From Bacillus sp. HSf4 (GTDB lineage Bacteria; Bacillota; Bacilli; Bacillales; Bacillaceae): a stretch of DNA of 64,000 nt. The translations under genes were made by a program, and so were the position numbers. Shown piece after piece: positions 56,557-64,000 of this stretch. The stretch lies in contig NZ_CP120679.1 of assembly GCF_029537375.1 (NCBI RefSeq), positions 2,468,001-2,532,000 on the forward strand, written 5' to 3'. Position 1 is the first letter of the stretch; each line of letters opens with the position of its first letter. The notes beneath the pieces were generated by a model. The model searched no databases. It saw only the letters and a program-made list of their open reading frames with translations, and had not been told where the DNA came from.

Positions 56557-56961
56557 TTATACAGTCTGACGAAAATCGGCCGGCGCCACGAGTTCAACTT
56601 TGATGCGGTCGGGATCTTCCGCATACAGCGCATAATGCCCGTCCCCGCCGGCGAACGGATGTCTGTCTTCATAGAGCAGCCGATAGCCGCGTTCCATCAG
56701 CTGCTCTGTCATATCATCGACCTGGGCTTTTGAATCCGCCTGAAAGGCAAGATGATTTAAGCCGACCCGGCGTCTGTGATAGCCCGCTTCTATAAATCTC
56801 TCTTCGGCCTGAACCAAAACGATGTAAGCCCGTTCCTTCTTCCAGCTGATGCCACCCTCCCAGCGCTGGTAAGCCTCATAGCCGAGCTCCTGTAAAAACC
56901 ATCCCCAAAAACGCTTTGACCTGTCTAAATTGGAAACATACAGTTCGATATGATGAATCAC
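56557..56961 (-). CDS. yqjT: Glyoxalase/VOC family protein YqjT
   Basis: 134 residues, two beta-alpha-beta-beta-beta modules: IHHIELYVSNLDRSKRFW at the N-terminus (metal His), VGLNHLAFQADSK in the middle and YALYAEDPDRIKVELV with the Glu near the end. Resembles fosfomycin/lactoylglutathione-lyase-type enzymes without a clear substrate. 17 bases after coaA. Confidence 0.9.
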   Translation of the reverse strand: MIHHIELYVSNLDRSKRFWGWFLQELGYEAYQRWEGGISWKKERAYIVLVQAEERFIEAGYHRRRVGLNHLAFQADSKAQVDDMTEQLMERGYRLLYEDRHPFAGGDGHYALYAEDPDRIKVELVAPADFRQTV

Positions 56962-56978
56962 AGCTTTTCCTCCCCGCT

Positions 56979-57938
56979 TTACACCCGTCTGACCAAAATC
57001 TTTTCGACCTTGTGGCCTTCCCCTTTTTTCAAAATTAAATCCGACCGGAATTTTGTCGGCAAAATGTTTTCATACAGGTTGGGGCGGTTGACCGTCTCCC
57101 ATATCGATTTCGCCATCGCATCCGCTTCGGGATCTGTGAGATCTTTAAATTTATGAAAATAAGAAGTCGGATCTTGAAAAGCCGTCTCCCTGAGCATCCG
57201 GAACCGCTCGAGATACCATTTGATAATGAGAGCTTCCTCTGCATCCACATAAATTGAAAAATCAAAGAAATCAGATACGAAAACCCGCGGCTTTGTCCGA
57301 TCATCTTCAATCGTCGGTGTTTGCAGCACATTGACGCCTTCAATAATGACAATATCCGCCTCCTCCACCGTTTCATAAACGCCTTCCATTCTGTCGTATG
57401 TTAAATGGGAGTAGACGGGTGCTTTGACGCTTTTCTTCCCTGATTTTAAATCGTTTAAAAATTCAAGCAGCGCCTTTACATCATAGCTTTCCGGAAATCC
57501 TTTTCTTGACATCATCTGTTTTTCTGAAAGAACCGCATTTGGATACAAAAACCCGTCCGTTGTAATCAGGCTGACCTTCAGACGCTCCCGCAAGCGGGAA
57601 AGCGCGGTTTGAATGATTCTGGCCGTCGTGCTTTTCCCGACCGCCACGCTTCCGGCAATCCCGATGATAAACGGAATTTTGGCTGCATGGGGGTAATTCA
57701 GAAAACCGTTCACACGGGAGTTCCGTTCATATTGAGAAGTCCGGTGCAAGTAAAGAAGCCTTGCCAGCGGAACATAAATCGTCTCAACCTCCTCCAAAGA
57801 CAGATAATCATTTAAACCTTCAAGCTCTTTCGCCTCCTCTTCGGTCATCTCTACCGACATATGTCCGCCCAGATGCGCCCAGGCGTCCCGGGTATGACTC
57901 GTATATAACGTTTGCAAATTCAAATCTTGGTTTGCCAT
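56979..57938 (-). CDS. coaA: Pantothenate kinase (type I)
   Basis: First step of coenzyme A synthesis. 319 residues, the B. subtilis length, from MANQDLNLQTLYTSHTRDAW. P-loop G96-S-V-A-V-G-K-S103; TTDGFLYPN, KGFPESYDVKALLEFL and VFVSDFFDFSIYVDA are family blocks. Start is the ATG after GGTGAG; an upstream GTG is part of that site. Called yqjS in B. subtilis. Confidence 0.96.
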   Translation of the reverse strand: MANQDLNLQTLYTSHTRDAWAHLGGHMSVEMTEEEAKELEGLNDYLSLEEVETIYVPLARLLYLHRTSQYERNSRVNGFLNYPHAAKIPFIIGIAGSVAVGKSTTARIIQTALSRLRERLKVSLITTDGFLYPNAVLSEKQMMSRKGFPESYDVKALLEFLNDLKSGKKSVKAPVYSHLTYDRMEGVYETVEEADIVIIEGVNVLQTPTIEDDRTKPRVFVSDFFDFSIYVDAEEALIIKWYLERFRMLRETAFQDPTSYFHKFKDLTDPEADAMAKSIWETVNRPNLYENILPTKFRSDLILKKGEGHKVEKILVRRV

Positions 57939-58203
57939 ATTTCTCACCTGTCCCTCTGTTCATACGCTGTATGACTAGATATCTGATCCAAACCGCTTTT
58001 TCTATTATATAGAATTTTTAGAATATTTACGAGGGATCAGGATCGAGAAATGCTTATATCAGAAAACTGTTTTGATTTCCGTTTTAAATCAAACGGCTTC
58101 GTCAAGGTGCCCCCTGGCAGGCTCACCACGGAATGCTGAATTCGCCGGATGGGAGATCCTCAATATCCGCTTGGCTTTCTGCCGAATCCTTCTGTTTTGA
58201 CAA
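57939..58203. other. Intergenic region between coaA and the ABC permease gene
   Basis: Contains the coaA promoter region and a G/C-rich plus-strand block near 58105-58130. No gene or RNA recognised. Confidence 0.4.
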
Positions 58204-58231
58204 TAAAAAAAGAGCGCAGGTTCGCACTCTA
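58204..58231 (-). terminator. Terminator of the ABC-2 transporter unit
   Basis: AGAGTGC / GCGCTCT stem with one wobble, then TTTTTTTATT on the minus strand. Confidence 0.8.
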
Positions 58232-58246
58232 AAAACAGCCGGGCAT

Positions 58247-59212
58247 TCACACGACATATTTGCTTTGTCTGTGCGCCGCGTAATAAGCGGCGGCCGACAG
58301 CAGGCCGATGGCGGCGGCCAGAATCAGGATGATCGGAAAGATCTCTACCTTAACCGGTGTAAACAGCTTAAAATGGCCGTTGAAATTGAAAACCGCATGC
58401 CCGAGATTGGACAAAAGGTTTTTCAAATCAAATTTGCCCAGTACCGGAACCAGCAGGCTGTAGATGATATAAAGCAGAGCAGGCGCCGCAAAACTCCTCA
58501 ACAGAATGCCCAAATAAAACCCGATCGTTGTGAAAATAAAGCTGACTGCCGCTATGACAATAAATTGAAGCAGGATATTGCTTTTTGACACCTCCGGTAT
58601 TGTGAACTGGTCGACCGGAATCGTCCGCGCTGCCTGGGAATAAAGAATAAGGCTCGACACATATGCCGCACATAAAACGGCGGACATTCCGACAAGCATC
58701 ACCATATAGACCGAGCACTGTTTGGCCAGCAAAACCGACTTCCAATCATGTCTGACCGCCTTGATTTTCACCGTCTTAAATCGCATGTCATAGGAAGAAA
58801 TATAAATGGCGTAAAGCGTAAAGGCGAGCGGAAACAAAATAAACCCCATCCACTCCATCGTGGTGACGACCGCTTGTTTCGGCTGGAGATTGTGAAGCGA
58901 CAGCACGAAATTCTCATAGTCATATCTTAAAATATTTTCAACGATCTCCCCGTCGCCGTCCTTGCTTTTGAGCTCCCCTTCCTTCACCTTGACTGGCGAG
59001 TCAAGCGCCTTTTGAATATCGATACCGAGCTGTTTGTATTCAGCTTCGGTTTTCAAAAACAGCCGGTAGCTGCCTTCTGTATTCTGATACTGAAAGTATA
59101 TGTACCCGGATGAAATCAGCAACAGAGGAATGATCAAAAGCAAGAGCGTTTTTGAATAGTATTGATAGGCAAGCTCGTTCTTCAGGATTTTATAAATATT
59201 CTTTATAGACAT
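58247..59212 (-). CDS. ABC-2 type permease
   Basis: About 321 residues. First membrane helix (TLLLLIIPLLLISSGYIYF), a large extracytoplasmic loop of about 100 residues, then five helices. Typical of permeases that export or give self-protection against peptides. The ATG lies inside the 3' end of the ATPase gene (23-base overlap), so the two are coupled. I cannot name the substrate. Confidence 0.82.
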   Translation of the reverse strand: MSIKNIYKILKNELAYQYYSKTLLLLIIPLLLISSGYIYFQYQNTEGSYRLFLKTEAEYKQLGIDIQKALDSPVKVKEGELKSKDGDGEIVENILRYDYENFVLSLHNLQPKQAVVTTMEWMGFILFPLAFTLYAIYISSYDMRFKTVKIKAVRHDWKSVLLAKQCSVYMVMLVGMSAVLCAAYVSSLILYSQAARTIPVDQFTIPEVSKSNILLQFIVIAAVSFIFTTIGFYLGILLRSFAAPALLYIIYSLLVPVLGKFDLKNLLSNLGHAVFNFNGHFKLFTPVKVEIFPIILILAAAIGLLSAAAYYAAHRQSKYVV

Positions 59213-59852
59213 CGCCCAAATCTGCCCCATTCGCTTTAAAATTTTCCACATGAACAGCCGAACCGTCTTTCAGCACGAACAATTGATCAACGATCGAAGA
59301 GTAAAATTCGAATTGGTGACCCGCAGCCACAATCGTCATTTCGCTTGACCAGTCATTGATCATCTCCTGAAGCTCTATCATTGAACGATAGTCAAATCCG
59401 TTTGATATCTCATCCAAAAACAAGTACGCCGGTTTGTTTAAGGCGGCGATCGTTAAAGCGAGCTTTTTTCTTTGCCCGTAGGAATAGGTTTTGACTTTCT
59501 TTTTCAAGAGCGAGTGATCGAGAAATGTTTGCGACGTCTGTTCGAGCTCTTCTTTTTTAACGGGTTTGTTTAATAAGATTTTGATGTTTTGATAGCCTGT
59601 GAGATTGAAATAAAACGGGGAATCATCATAAATGACATGCACCCGGTCTCTGACGGCTTCAAGGGGTTCGCCGTCATAGCGAATGCCGCCTTCGTAGTGT
59701 TCCAGCTTAAGCAGGCATTTCAAGAGCGTCGTTTTTCCGGCGCCGTTTTCCCCCATCAGGAAGCTGACTTTATTTTTTTCAATATTCATATTGAGACGGT
59801 TGAAGACCGTCTGATTTCCATACATTTTTGTCAAATGATTGATGTTAATCAA
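59190..59852 (-). CDS. ABC ATPase paired with the ABC-2 permease
   Basis: 220 residues. Walker A G34-E-N-G-A-G-K-T41; the signature is degenerate, TYSYGQRKKL in place of LSGGQ; Walker B YLFLDEISNGFD (D-E-I instead of D-E-P). Short ATPase of the YxlF/BcrA-like export group. It lies downstream of the secreted-protein gene, separated by 115 bases that contain a 12-bp hairpin. Confidence 0.88.
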   Translation of the reverse strand: MININHLTKMYGNQTVFNRLNMNIEKNKVSFLMGENGAGKTTLLKCLLKLEHYEGGIRYDGEPLEAVRDRVHVIYDDSPFYFNLTGYQNIKILLNKPVKKEELEQTSQTFLDHSLLKKKVKTYSYGQRKKLALTIAALNKPAYLFLDEISNGFDYRSMIELQEMINDWSSEMTIVAAGHQFEFYSSIVDQLFVLKDGSAVHVENFKANGADLGDVYKEYL

Positions 59853-59900
59853 TGGAAAAATCCTTTCTTAGGCGAGGATGGTGTTGCAACATTCTCCATT

Positions 59901-59948
59901 ATACAACGCTGCCAAGATTTTCAAAATAGTCTTTTAGCAGCGTTGTAT
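59901..59948. repeat. 12-bp perfect inverted repeat between the secreted-protein gene and the ATPase gene
   Basis: ATACAACGCTGC and GCAGCGTTGTAT with a 24-base spacer and no T run. It may be a processing or partial-termination hairpin that lowers transporter expression relative to the secreted protein. Confidence 0.7.
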
Positions 59949-59967
59949 GCCGTTTGTTTATTTCAAA

Positions 59968-60456
59968 TTAATCCTTTCCATATTTGCCTTTTTTGTTGAC
60001 CCATCTTCTGTCGGTATAGGTTGTGCTGGCAAATTCAACATCTCCCCACGGCGTCACACTCCCGATACTGTGCGTTTTTTTCGCCCGCCATTTGTGAAGC
60101 CCCGTGGATTTGTAATACCTTTTGATCCCTTTCGCCCTCACGACATTCGGAAAGATGTAGCCCACATCCTGGAAGCCGCTGCTTTTGGATATTTTTTTGC
60201 CGTTGTAGTACCAGTCAATCTCATCTTTCGACCAAGCGAGAAAGCTCCCTCTTTTAATCGTGAGCCTTTTTCCCGAATAGGCCGAGAGACCGCTTTGAAC
60301 ACCGGCCTGTTTCGGAAGTGACTGGACATACTCTGTTTTGGCCTCAAGCAGTTCTTTCTGTTCATCTGTCAGCCGTCCGTCTTCTGAAGCCGCCGCAAAC
60401 GAGGATGGAACCAGAAGCGCTGCCGACAAAGACACGCCTAAAATTGTTTTTTTCAT
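59968..60456 (-). CDS. Secreted basic protein of unknown function next to an ABC exporter
   Basis: 162 residues from MKKTILGVSLSAALLVPSSF, signal peptide cleaved near A27 (SFAAA-SED). Mature part: acidic N-terminal helix, then beta-rich basic domain with many Tyr, Trp and Gly (SAYSGKRLTIKRGSFLAW, DEIDWYYNGKKISKSSG) and a Lys-rich end (WVNKKGKYGKD). GGGGG before the ATG. No Cys, so no disulfides or lanthionines. With a dedicated ABC pair downstream it could be a secreted toxin/bacteriocin with its protection transporter; this is inference, as I do not recognise the family. Confidence 0.65.
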   Translation of the reverse strand: MKKTILGVSLSAALLVPSSFAAASEDGRLTDEQKELLEAKTEYVQSLPKQAGVQSGLSAYSGKRLTIKRGSFLAWSKDEIDWYYNGKKISKSSGFQDVGYIFPNVVRAKGIKRYYKSTGLHKWRAKKTHSIGSVTPWGDVEFASTTYTDRRWVNKKGKYGKD

Positions 60457-60818
60457 TTTAACGCCCCCGTATTTTTTCAACATTTTTATGTATGTCTTGA
60501 GATGGCACCCGTGAAACATTTCCAGCAGCAAAAACGGTTTACGGTCGCGCATTCTATTATTTTAAGCGATGGAAAGAGTGAATCCTAGAAAATCAGACCA
60601 TTTTATTATTACCTATTGGAAATTATCACCTCCTATATTCTATATTGTAGCATATTTTTCCTTATTAACAATTCTATTTTCTAAGAAATAACGAATCTGT
60701 TACCGACTACTATATTCCATAAAATGATAATGGCATCTTCTTAATAGGGATTTTTTTAATTCTTGGAACTTGAGACCCAGGCGTCAGACTGATTCTCAAA
60801 CTGAACGGAGGCCATGTG
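60457..60818. other. AT-rich intergenic region upstream of the secreted-protein gene
   Basis: About 360 bases; must hold the promoter of the secreted-protein/ABC unit. Very A/T rich between 60590 and 60740. No gene recognised; the short frames read through the bcrC end. Confidence 0.4.
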
Positions 60819-60852
60819 CAAAAAAGACGGCCAAAAATCAAGGCAGTCTTTA
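60819..60852 (-). terminator. Terminator after bcrC
   Basis: AAAGACTGCC / GGCCGTCTTT stem (one mismatch), then TTTG, on the minus strand; overlaps the bcrC stop codon. Confidence 0.7.
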
Positions 60853-61461
60853 AATGTTGTTGGATTTATCGTCTGATTTACTTTTGGAAGGAAACATCCG
60901 CTGTTCACCCTTTTCATAAAGAACGAGCAATTGCCGAATGATAGACAGCTTTGGCGCTGTCCAGTATACAAACAGAGCTGACACGATGCCAAGGAGAGCT
61001 CCCGCGGCCACATCAAATGGATAGTGGACGCCGGACCAAATCCGGGAAATCCCTACGGCGAATGCGAGCACAAGCCACAGCCATCCCGTTTTTTTATGAA
61101 ACAGGAAAAACATAAAACCGATTGAAAAAAACAGGATCGTATGGTCGCTCGGAAACGAATTGTCAATATCGTGTTCAATCAACTTGTTGACATTTCTAAG
61201 CACGGCAAAGGGCTGATAGTTGGAATAAAGAGAGCCCGCCATTTTCCCGAGCATTTCGGCTATCGCAAATGAGATGACCGCATAAATGACCATCAATCTG
61301 TTTCTGGCAGTCCGGGTCAGCCAAAAAACGACAAGACCCAATGCGAGGACATACATCATATATTCAGCCAGAAAGTAAACGGCCGGATTCAGTATCGAAT
61401 ACATTTTTCCCAACTCATGAATGAAACGAAAAACGTGAATATTTAATTCTGAAAAAGACAC
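60850..61461 (-). CDS. bcrC: Undecaprenyl pyrophosphate phosphatase BcrC
   Basis: PAP2-type membrane phosphatase that turns over undecaprenyl pyrophosphate, the bacitracin target, and so confers resistance. 203 residues, six membrane helices; catalytic motifs P-S-D-H 104-107 and S139-R-x5-H146, with K73 in the first motif. A GTG start after AAGGAG. Third gene of the bcrABC set; a 115-base gap with a 9-bp hairpin separates it from bcrB, so it may have separate control. Confidence 0.93.
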   Translation of the reverse strand: MSFSELNIHVFRFIHELGKMYSILNPAVYFLAEYMMYVLALGLVVFWLTRTARNRLMVIYAVISFAIAEMLGKMAGSLYSNYQPFAVLRNVNKLIEHDIDNSFPSDHTILFFSIGFMFFLFHKKTGWLWLVLAFAVGISRIWSGVHYPFDVAAGALLGIVSALFVYWTAPKLSIIRQLLVLYEKGEQRMFPSKSKSDDKSNNI

Positions 61462-61538
61462 GACTCAAACTCCTTTTTTATACTTAAATTCAATATATAT
61501 CCATTTTAATTGCGTAAAAAAGCTTTAAACGATAATGA

Positions 61539-61567
61539 GGAATGTGCAATGGCCGGCCGCACATTCC
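61539..61567. repeat. 9-bp inverted repeat between bcrB and bcrC
   Basis: GGAATGTGC / GCACATTCC with GGCCGGCC in the loop, 10 bases after the bcrB stop. No adjacent T run on either strand, so not a classical terminator. Confidence 0.55.
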
Positions 61568-61576
61568 CTTCATGTA

Positions 61577-62311
61577 TCAATGAATATCGATTTTCTTAAA
61601 GTAGACGATCGTCGCGGCTAATCCAAGAACGGTTGTGGCGATGACACTGATAAAAGAGAATGCAGGCGGATATTCCGGAAAGAACGTACCCGAGGCGATC
61701 ACCCATACCGCCGACCATGGGAATAAAGCGCTGTACTCCGTGCCGTATACCATAATGCTGACCATTGAGATAATGATCGTAAAGATAATGGTCGGCACAT
61801 AATTTTTAAACAGCAGTGTCACAAATATAATTGGACTCAACAGGAAAAAAAGAAGTGCCCCGCCTGTCATAAATTGTTTCAACTCTTCTATTAAAACCGC
61901 CGAGCTGAGACCTTCAAATTGTCCGATCAGCCCAAACAGAAGCGTCAGCACCCAGGCGATTAACGTCAGCAGCATGATCCAAATGAAGAGCAGGACCAAT
62001 TTGCTGATGATCAGGCTGATTCTTGAAACAGGAATCGTCAAGAGATTCTTCAGCGTGCTTTCGGCGTATTCCCGATTGAATAAATATGAAGTAATGACAC
62101 CGTAAAGCGGGACTCCGATCAACAGGACAATGTACAGATTGGTATCGGAAAAAGTCTCGCTGAAGCGAATCGGTACATCAGGATACTTGGCTTTTTTAGC
62201 CAAAGATGATATAAAACAAATGAAAGGGGCTGCTGCCGCTCCCAAGATGCTGACCAGAAACATCTGTGAGCGCTTGAGCTTCAGCAGTTCGGTATACAGC
62301 AAATCAACCAA
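61577..62311 (-). CDS. bcrB: Bacitracin transport permease BcrB
   Basis: 244 residues, six membrane helices (MFLVSILGAAAAPFICFISSL; last FISVIATTVLGLAATIVYF), ABC-2/YhaP-like permease. Works with BcrA to clear bacitracin from the membrane in the producing host. The start overlaps the bcrA stop by 8 bases. Confidence 0.9.
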   Translation of the reverse strand: MVDLLYTELLKLKRSQMFLVSILGAAAAPFICFISSLAKKAKYPDVPIRFSETFSDTNLYIVLLIGVPLYGVITSYLFNREYAESTLKNLLTIPVSRISLIISKLVLLFIWIMLLTLIAWVLTLLFGLIGQFEGLSSAVLIEELKQFMTGGALLFFLLSPIIFVTLLFKNYVPTIIFTIIISMVSIMVYGTEYSALFPWSAVWVIASGTFFPEYPPAFSFISVIATTVLGLAATIVYFKKIDIH

Positions 62312-63224
62312 TCGTCCCGCCCCCTATCAATTTGACGAAGTAGTCTTCAAGACTGTCTTCGCTCACCGTGATCTTCAATACGTCAATTCCGTTTTCGACA
62401 AACATTTTATTGAGCTTTCCCCGCTGGCCCAAGTGGGAATATACCCGGACGATTCCGTTCTGGTGAACGTCATAGTCGTGAATATTAAAATGCTGTTCCA
62501 GCAGCACGACGGCTTTATTTTGATCGGACAGTTGAAATTCCAGATATTTGCGGTTTCTTTTTCTGAGATGATCAAACGGAATTTCTTCAAGCAGCCTTCC
62601 TTCATGAATGATTCCGACATGATCGACGAGCTGTTCGATTTCAGACAAAATGTGGCTCGATATAAAAATGGTGATGTTTCTTTCTTTGGCGAGAGAATGA
62701 ATGAGACTTCTCATTTCCTTGATGCCGATCGGGTCGAGGCCGTTTGTCGGTTCGTCCAGTATCAACAGCTCCGGATAATGAAGCAGGGCTCTTGCAATCC
62801 CCAGTCTTTGCTTCATTCCCAAGGAATATTTGCCGACGAGCTTTTTCGTTTCATGATGAAGCCCCACGATCTCCAATACTTCATCGATCGCATTTTTTTT
62901 ATGGACACCGATGATTTTCGCGTTGATCAAAAGGTTTTCCCTTGCCGTCAGGTTCGCATAAAAGCCCGGCACTTCTACAATGGAGCCGATTCTCCTTAAA
63001 ATTTCTTTTTTGTTTTTAAAAAAGTTGTCTCCGAAAATTTCAATCTGTCCATCGGTCGGTTTGATCAGCCCCAACAGCATTCTGATCGTCGTCGTTTTCC
63101 CGGCGCCGTTTCGGCCGAGAAAGCCGTATATACCTCCTTGTTTGACGTTGATATTGAGGCGGTCTACCGATCTTTGCGACCCGTACATTTTCGTGAGATT
63201 CGTCGTTTTAATGATCGTGCTCAA
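62304..63224 (-). CDS. bcrA: Bacitracin transport ATPase BcrA
   Basis: 306 residues from a TTG start (MSTIIKTTNLTKMYGSQRSV), the known BcrA length. Walker A G37-R-N-G-A-G-K-T44, signature-like YSLGMKQR 133-140, Walker B LLILDEPTNGLD. The frame open upstream reaches the bacS region without a site. First gene of bcrABC, transcribed away from bacS with a repeat-rich regulator site between. Confidence 0.93.
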   Translation of the reverse strand: MSTIIKTTNLTKMYGSQRSVDRLNINVKQGGIYGFLGRNGAGKTTTIRMLLGLIKPTDGQIEIFGDNFFKNKKEILRRIGSIVEVPGFYANLTARENLLINAKIIGVHKKNAIDEVLEIVGLHHETKKLVGKYSLGMKQRLGIARALLHYPELLILDEPTNGLDPIGIKEMRSLIHSLAKERNITIFISSHILSEIEQLVDHVGIIHEGRLLEEIPFDHLRKRNRKYLEFQLSDQNKAVVLLEQHFNIHDYDVHQNGIVRVYSHLGQRGKLNKMFVENGIDVLKITVSEDSLEDYFVKLIGGGTIG

Positions 63225-63285
63225 ATTTGCATCACTCGCTTTCACTAACCTTATGGCTACATCATAAACAGAAGGATTTAATTCC

Positions 63286-63314
63286 TTCTTAACCAATTCT
63301 TAATTAATTCTTAA
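63286..63314. repeat. Three TTCTTAA direct repeats at exact 11-bp spacing
   Basis: TTCTTAA at 63286, 63297 and 63308 (minus strand TTAAGAA), each followed by an AA-containing 4-base spacer. Heptamers in phase with the helix are the usual binding arrangement of OmpR/PhoB-type response regulators. They lie about 20 bases before a TATGAT -10-like element facing bcrA. Confidence 0.75.
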
Positions 63315-64000
63315 ATGTATGGAGATAGCTTTGTTTAGGCAGTGAAAAAGCAAACGTCGTTTTTTCCCAGGGAACGCTCTTTGCCCATATGCGACCGCGG
63401 TTTTTTTCGACAAGCGATTTGGCGATGGCAAGCCCCAAGCCGCTGCCGTCATCAAGACTTCTCGAGCGGTCTCTGCGGTACATCCTTTCAAACACGTTTT
63501 CGATATCGCTTTCCGGAATCCCCGGCCCTTGATCCCAGACGAGAAGCTGATATTCATGCTCTGATTCCGTCAGCTCGATTCCGAGCACCTTTCCCTCTTT
63601 TCCATGGTGAATGCCGTTTCTGACGATGTTTTCGAGCACGCGGATCAGACTGAGCCGATCAGCGGTTACCCAACATTTCGTTTCCGGAATCTGCACCTTC
63701 AATTCCATATCGTGTTTTTTCAGCTCTGGCAAAAAGTCGATCAGCGTTTCTCTTGCGACTTCAGCAAGATCAAAGGACTCTGTTTTCAGCTGGATTTCGT
63801 TTGCATCGAGTTTTGCCATATTGAACATTTCATCGATCAATTGCTTTAAGCTGTTGGATTTTTTAGAAAGAATGTCGAGGTATTCCCGCCTTTCTGCCTC
63901 GGATGAAGCGACACCGTCTTTCAATGCATCCACATAGCCGATGATTGATGTGAGCGGCGTCCGGATATCATGGGAAATGTTGGACAGCAGCCGTTTCCTT
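63304..64000 (-). CDS. bacS: Bacitracin-cluster sensor histidine kinase BacS (5' part outside window)
   Basis: The C-terminal 231 residues are visible: H-box SNISHDIRTPLTSIIGYVDA with the phospho-acceptor His, N-box ENIVRNGIHHG, G1 DQGPGIP, F-box and G2 GSGLGLAIAKSLV. HPK kinase domain typical of the BacS/BceS neighbours of bcr genes. It is expected to be paired with BacR, whose gene should lie beyond the window, upstream of bacS. The N-terminal membrane part is not seen. Confidence 0.85.
   Translation of the reverse strand, partial: RKRLLSNISHDIRTPLTSIIGYVDALKDGVASSEAERREYLDILSKKSNSLKQLIDEMFNMAKLDANEIQLKTESFDLAEVARETLIDFLPELKKHDMELKVQIPETKCWVTADRLSLIRVLENIVRNGIHHGKEGKVLGIELTESEHEYQLLVWDQGPGIPESDIENVFERMYRRDRSRSLDDGSGLGLAIAKSLVEKNRGRIWAKSVPWEKTTFAFSLPKQSYLHTFKN

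Overview
The window is a chromosomal segment of a Bacillus of the B. licheniformis / B. paralicheniformis group. Gene order and protein sequences follow the B. subtilis map around dacB-scpAB-rib-spoVA-spoIIA-drm-fur and then yqkF-yqjS. Between these conserved blocks lie genes that B. subtilis lacks or keeps elsewhere. The right end carries bcrABC and a BacS-like sensor kinase, the immunity and sensing end of a bacitracin cluster, which points to a bacitracin-type strain. I saw no rRNA, tRNA, CRISPR array, intact insertion sequence or prophage.

Layout. 0-4 kb: spmA (partial), dacB, ypuI, scpB and scpA (spore cortex, chromosome condensation). 4.5-9 kb: the riboflavin operon ribDEAHT behind an FMN riboswitch, then ypuD. 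9-13 kb: small heat-shock protein, ppiB, a 53-residue peptide gene, ypuA, and a poly-gamma-glutamate hydrolase-like gene. 13-23 kb: lysA, spoVAA-AF (dipicolinate channel), and the dacF-spoIIAA-spoIIAB-sigF operon. 23-28 kb: pupG, deoB, xerD, yqzK, fur (PerR-type boxes upstream) and spoIIM (sigma-E-type promoter). 28-34 kb: orphan PTS EIIB/EIIC with a cre site, allantoin permease, two acetyltransferases, a decayed acetyltransferase and a TylF-like methyltransferase. 34-43 kb: endonuclease Q, nudF, the 40-residue FtsZ inhibitor mciZ, a TetR/DoxX pair with a 38-bp palindromic operator, and yqkF to yqjY.

43-51 kb: a penicillinase gene remnant, secreted lipase, and a five-gene nickel/peptide-type ABC importer plus MATE exporter behind a Zur-box-like operator. 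51-57 kb: a FusB-like EF-G-binding protein, the SOS polymerase pair yqjW-yqjX with LexA boxes, a manganese (yybP-ykoY) riboswitch feeding a 23-codon ORF and a lipoprotein gene, a candidate small RNA, yqzH, yqjV, yqjT and coaA. 58-60.5 kb: an ABC-2 transporter with a secreted 162-residue protein. 60.8-64 kb: bcrC, bcrB, bcrA and bacS (cut by the window edge), with three 11-bp-phased direct repeats between bacS and bcrA.

The most unusual parts are the manganese riboswitch with its tiny ORF and lipoprotein, the putative Zur-controlled ABC/MATE operon, the unidentified small RNA beside the riboswitch, the transporter/secreted-protein unit next to the bacitracin resistance genes, and the phased repeats ahead of bcrA. 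Start codons were chosen from visible ribosome binding sites and from family lengths known to me. All homology statements rest on recalled family knowledge, not on database searches.
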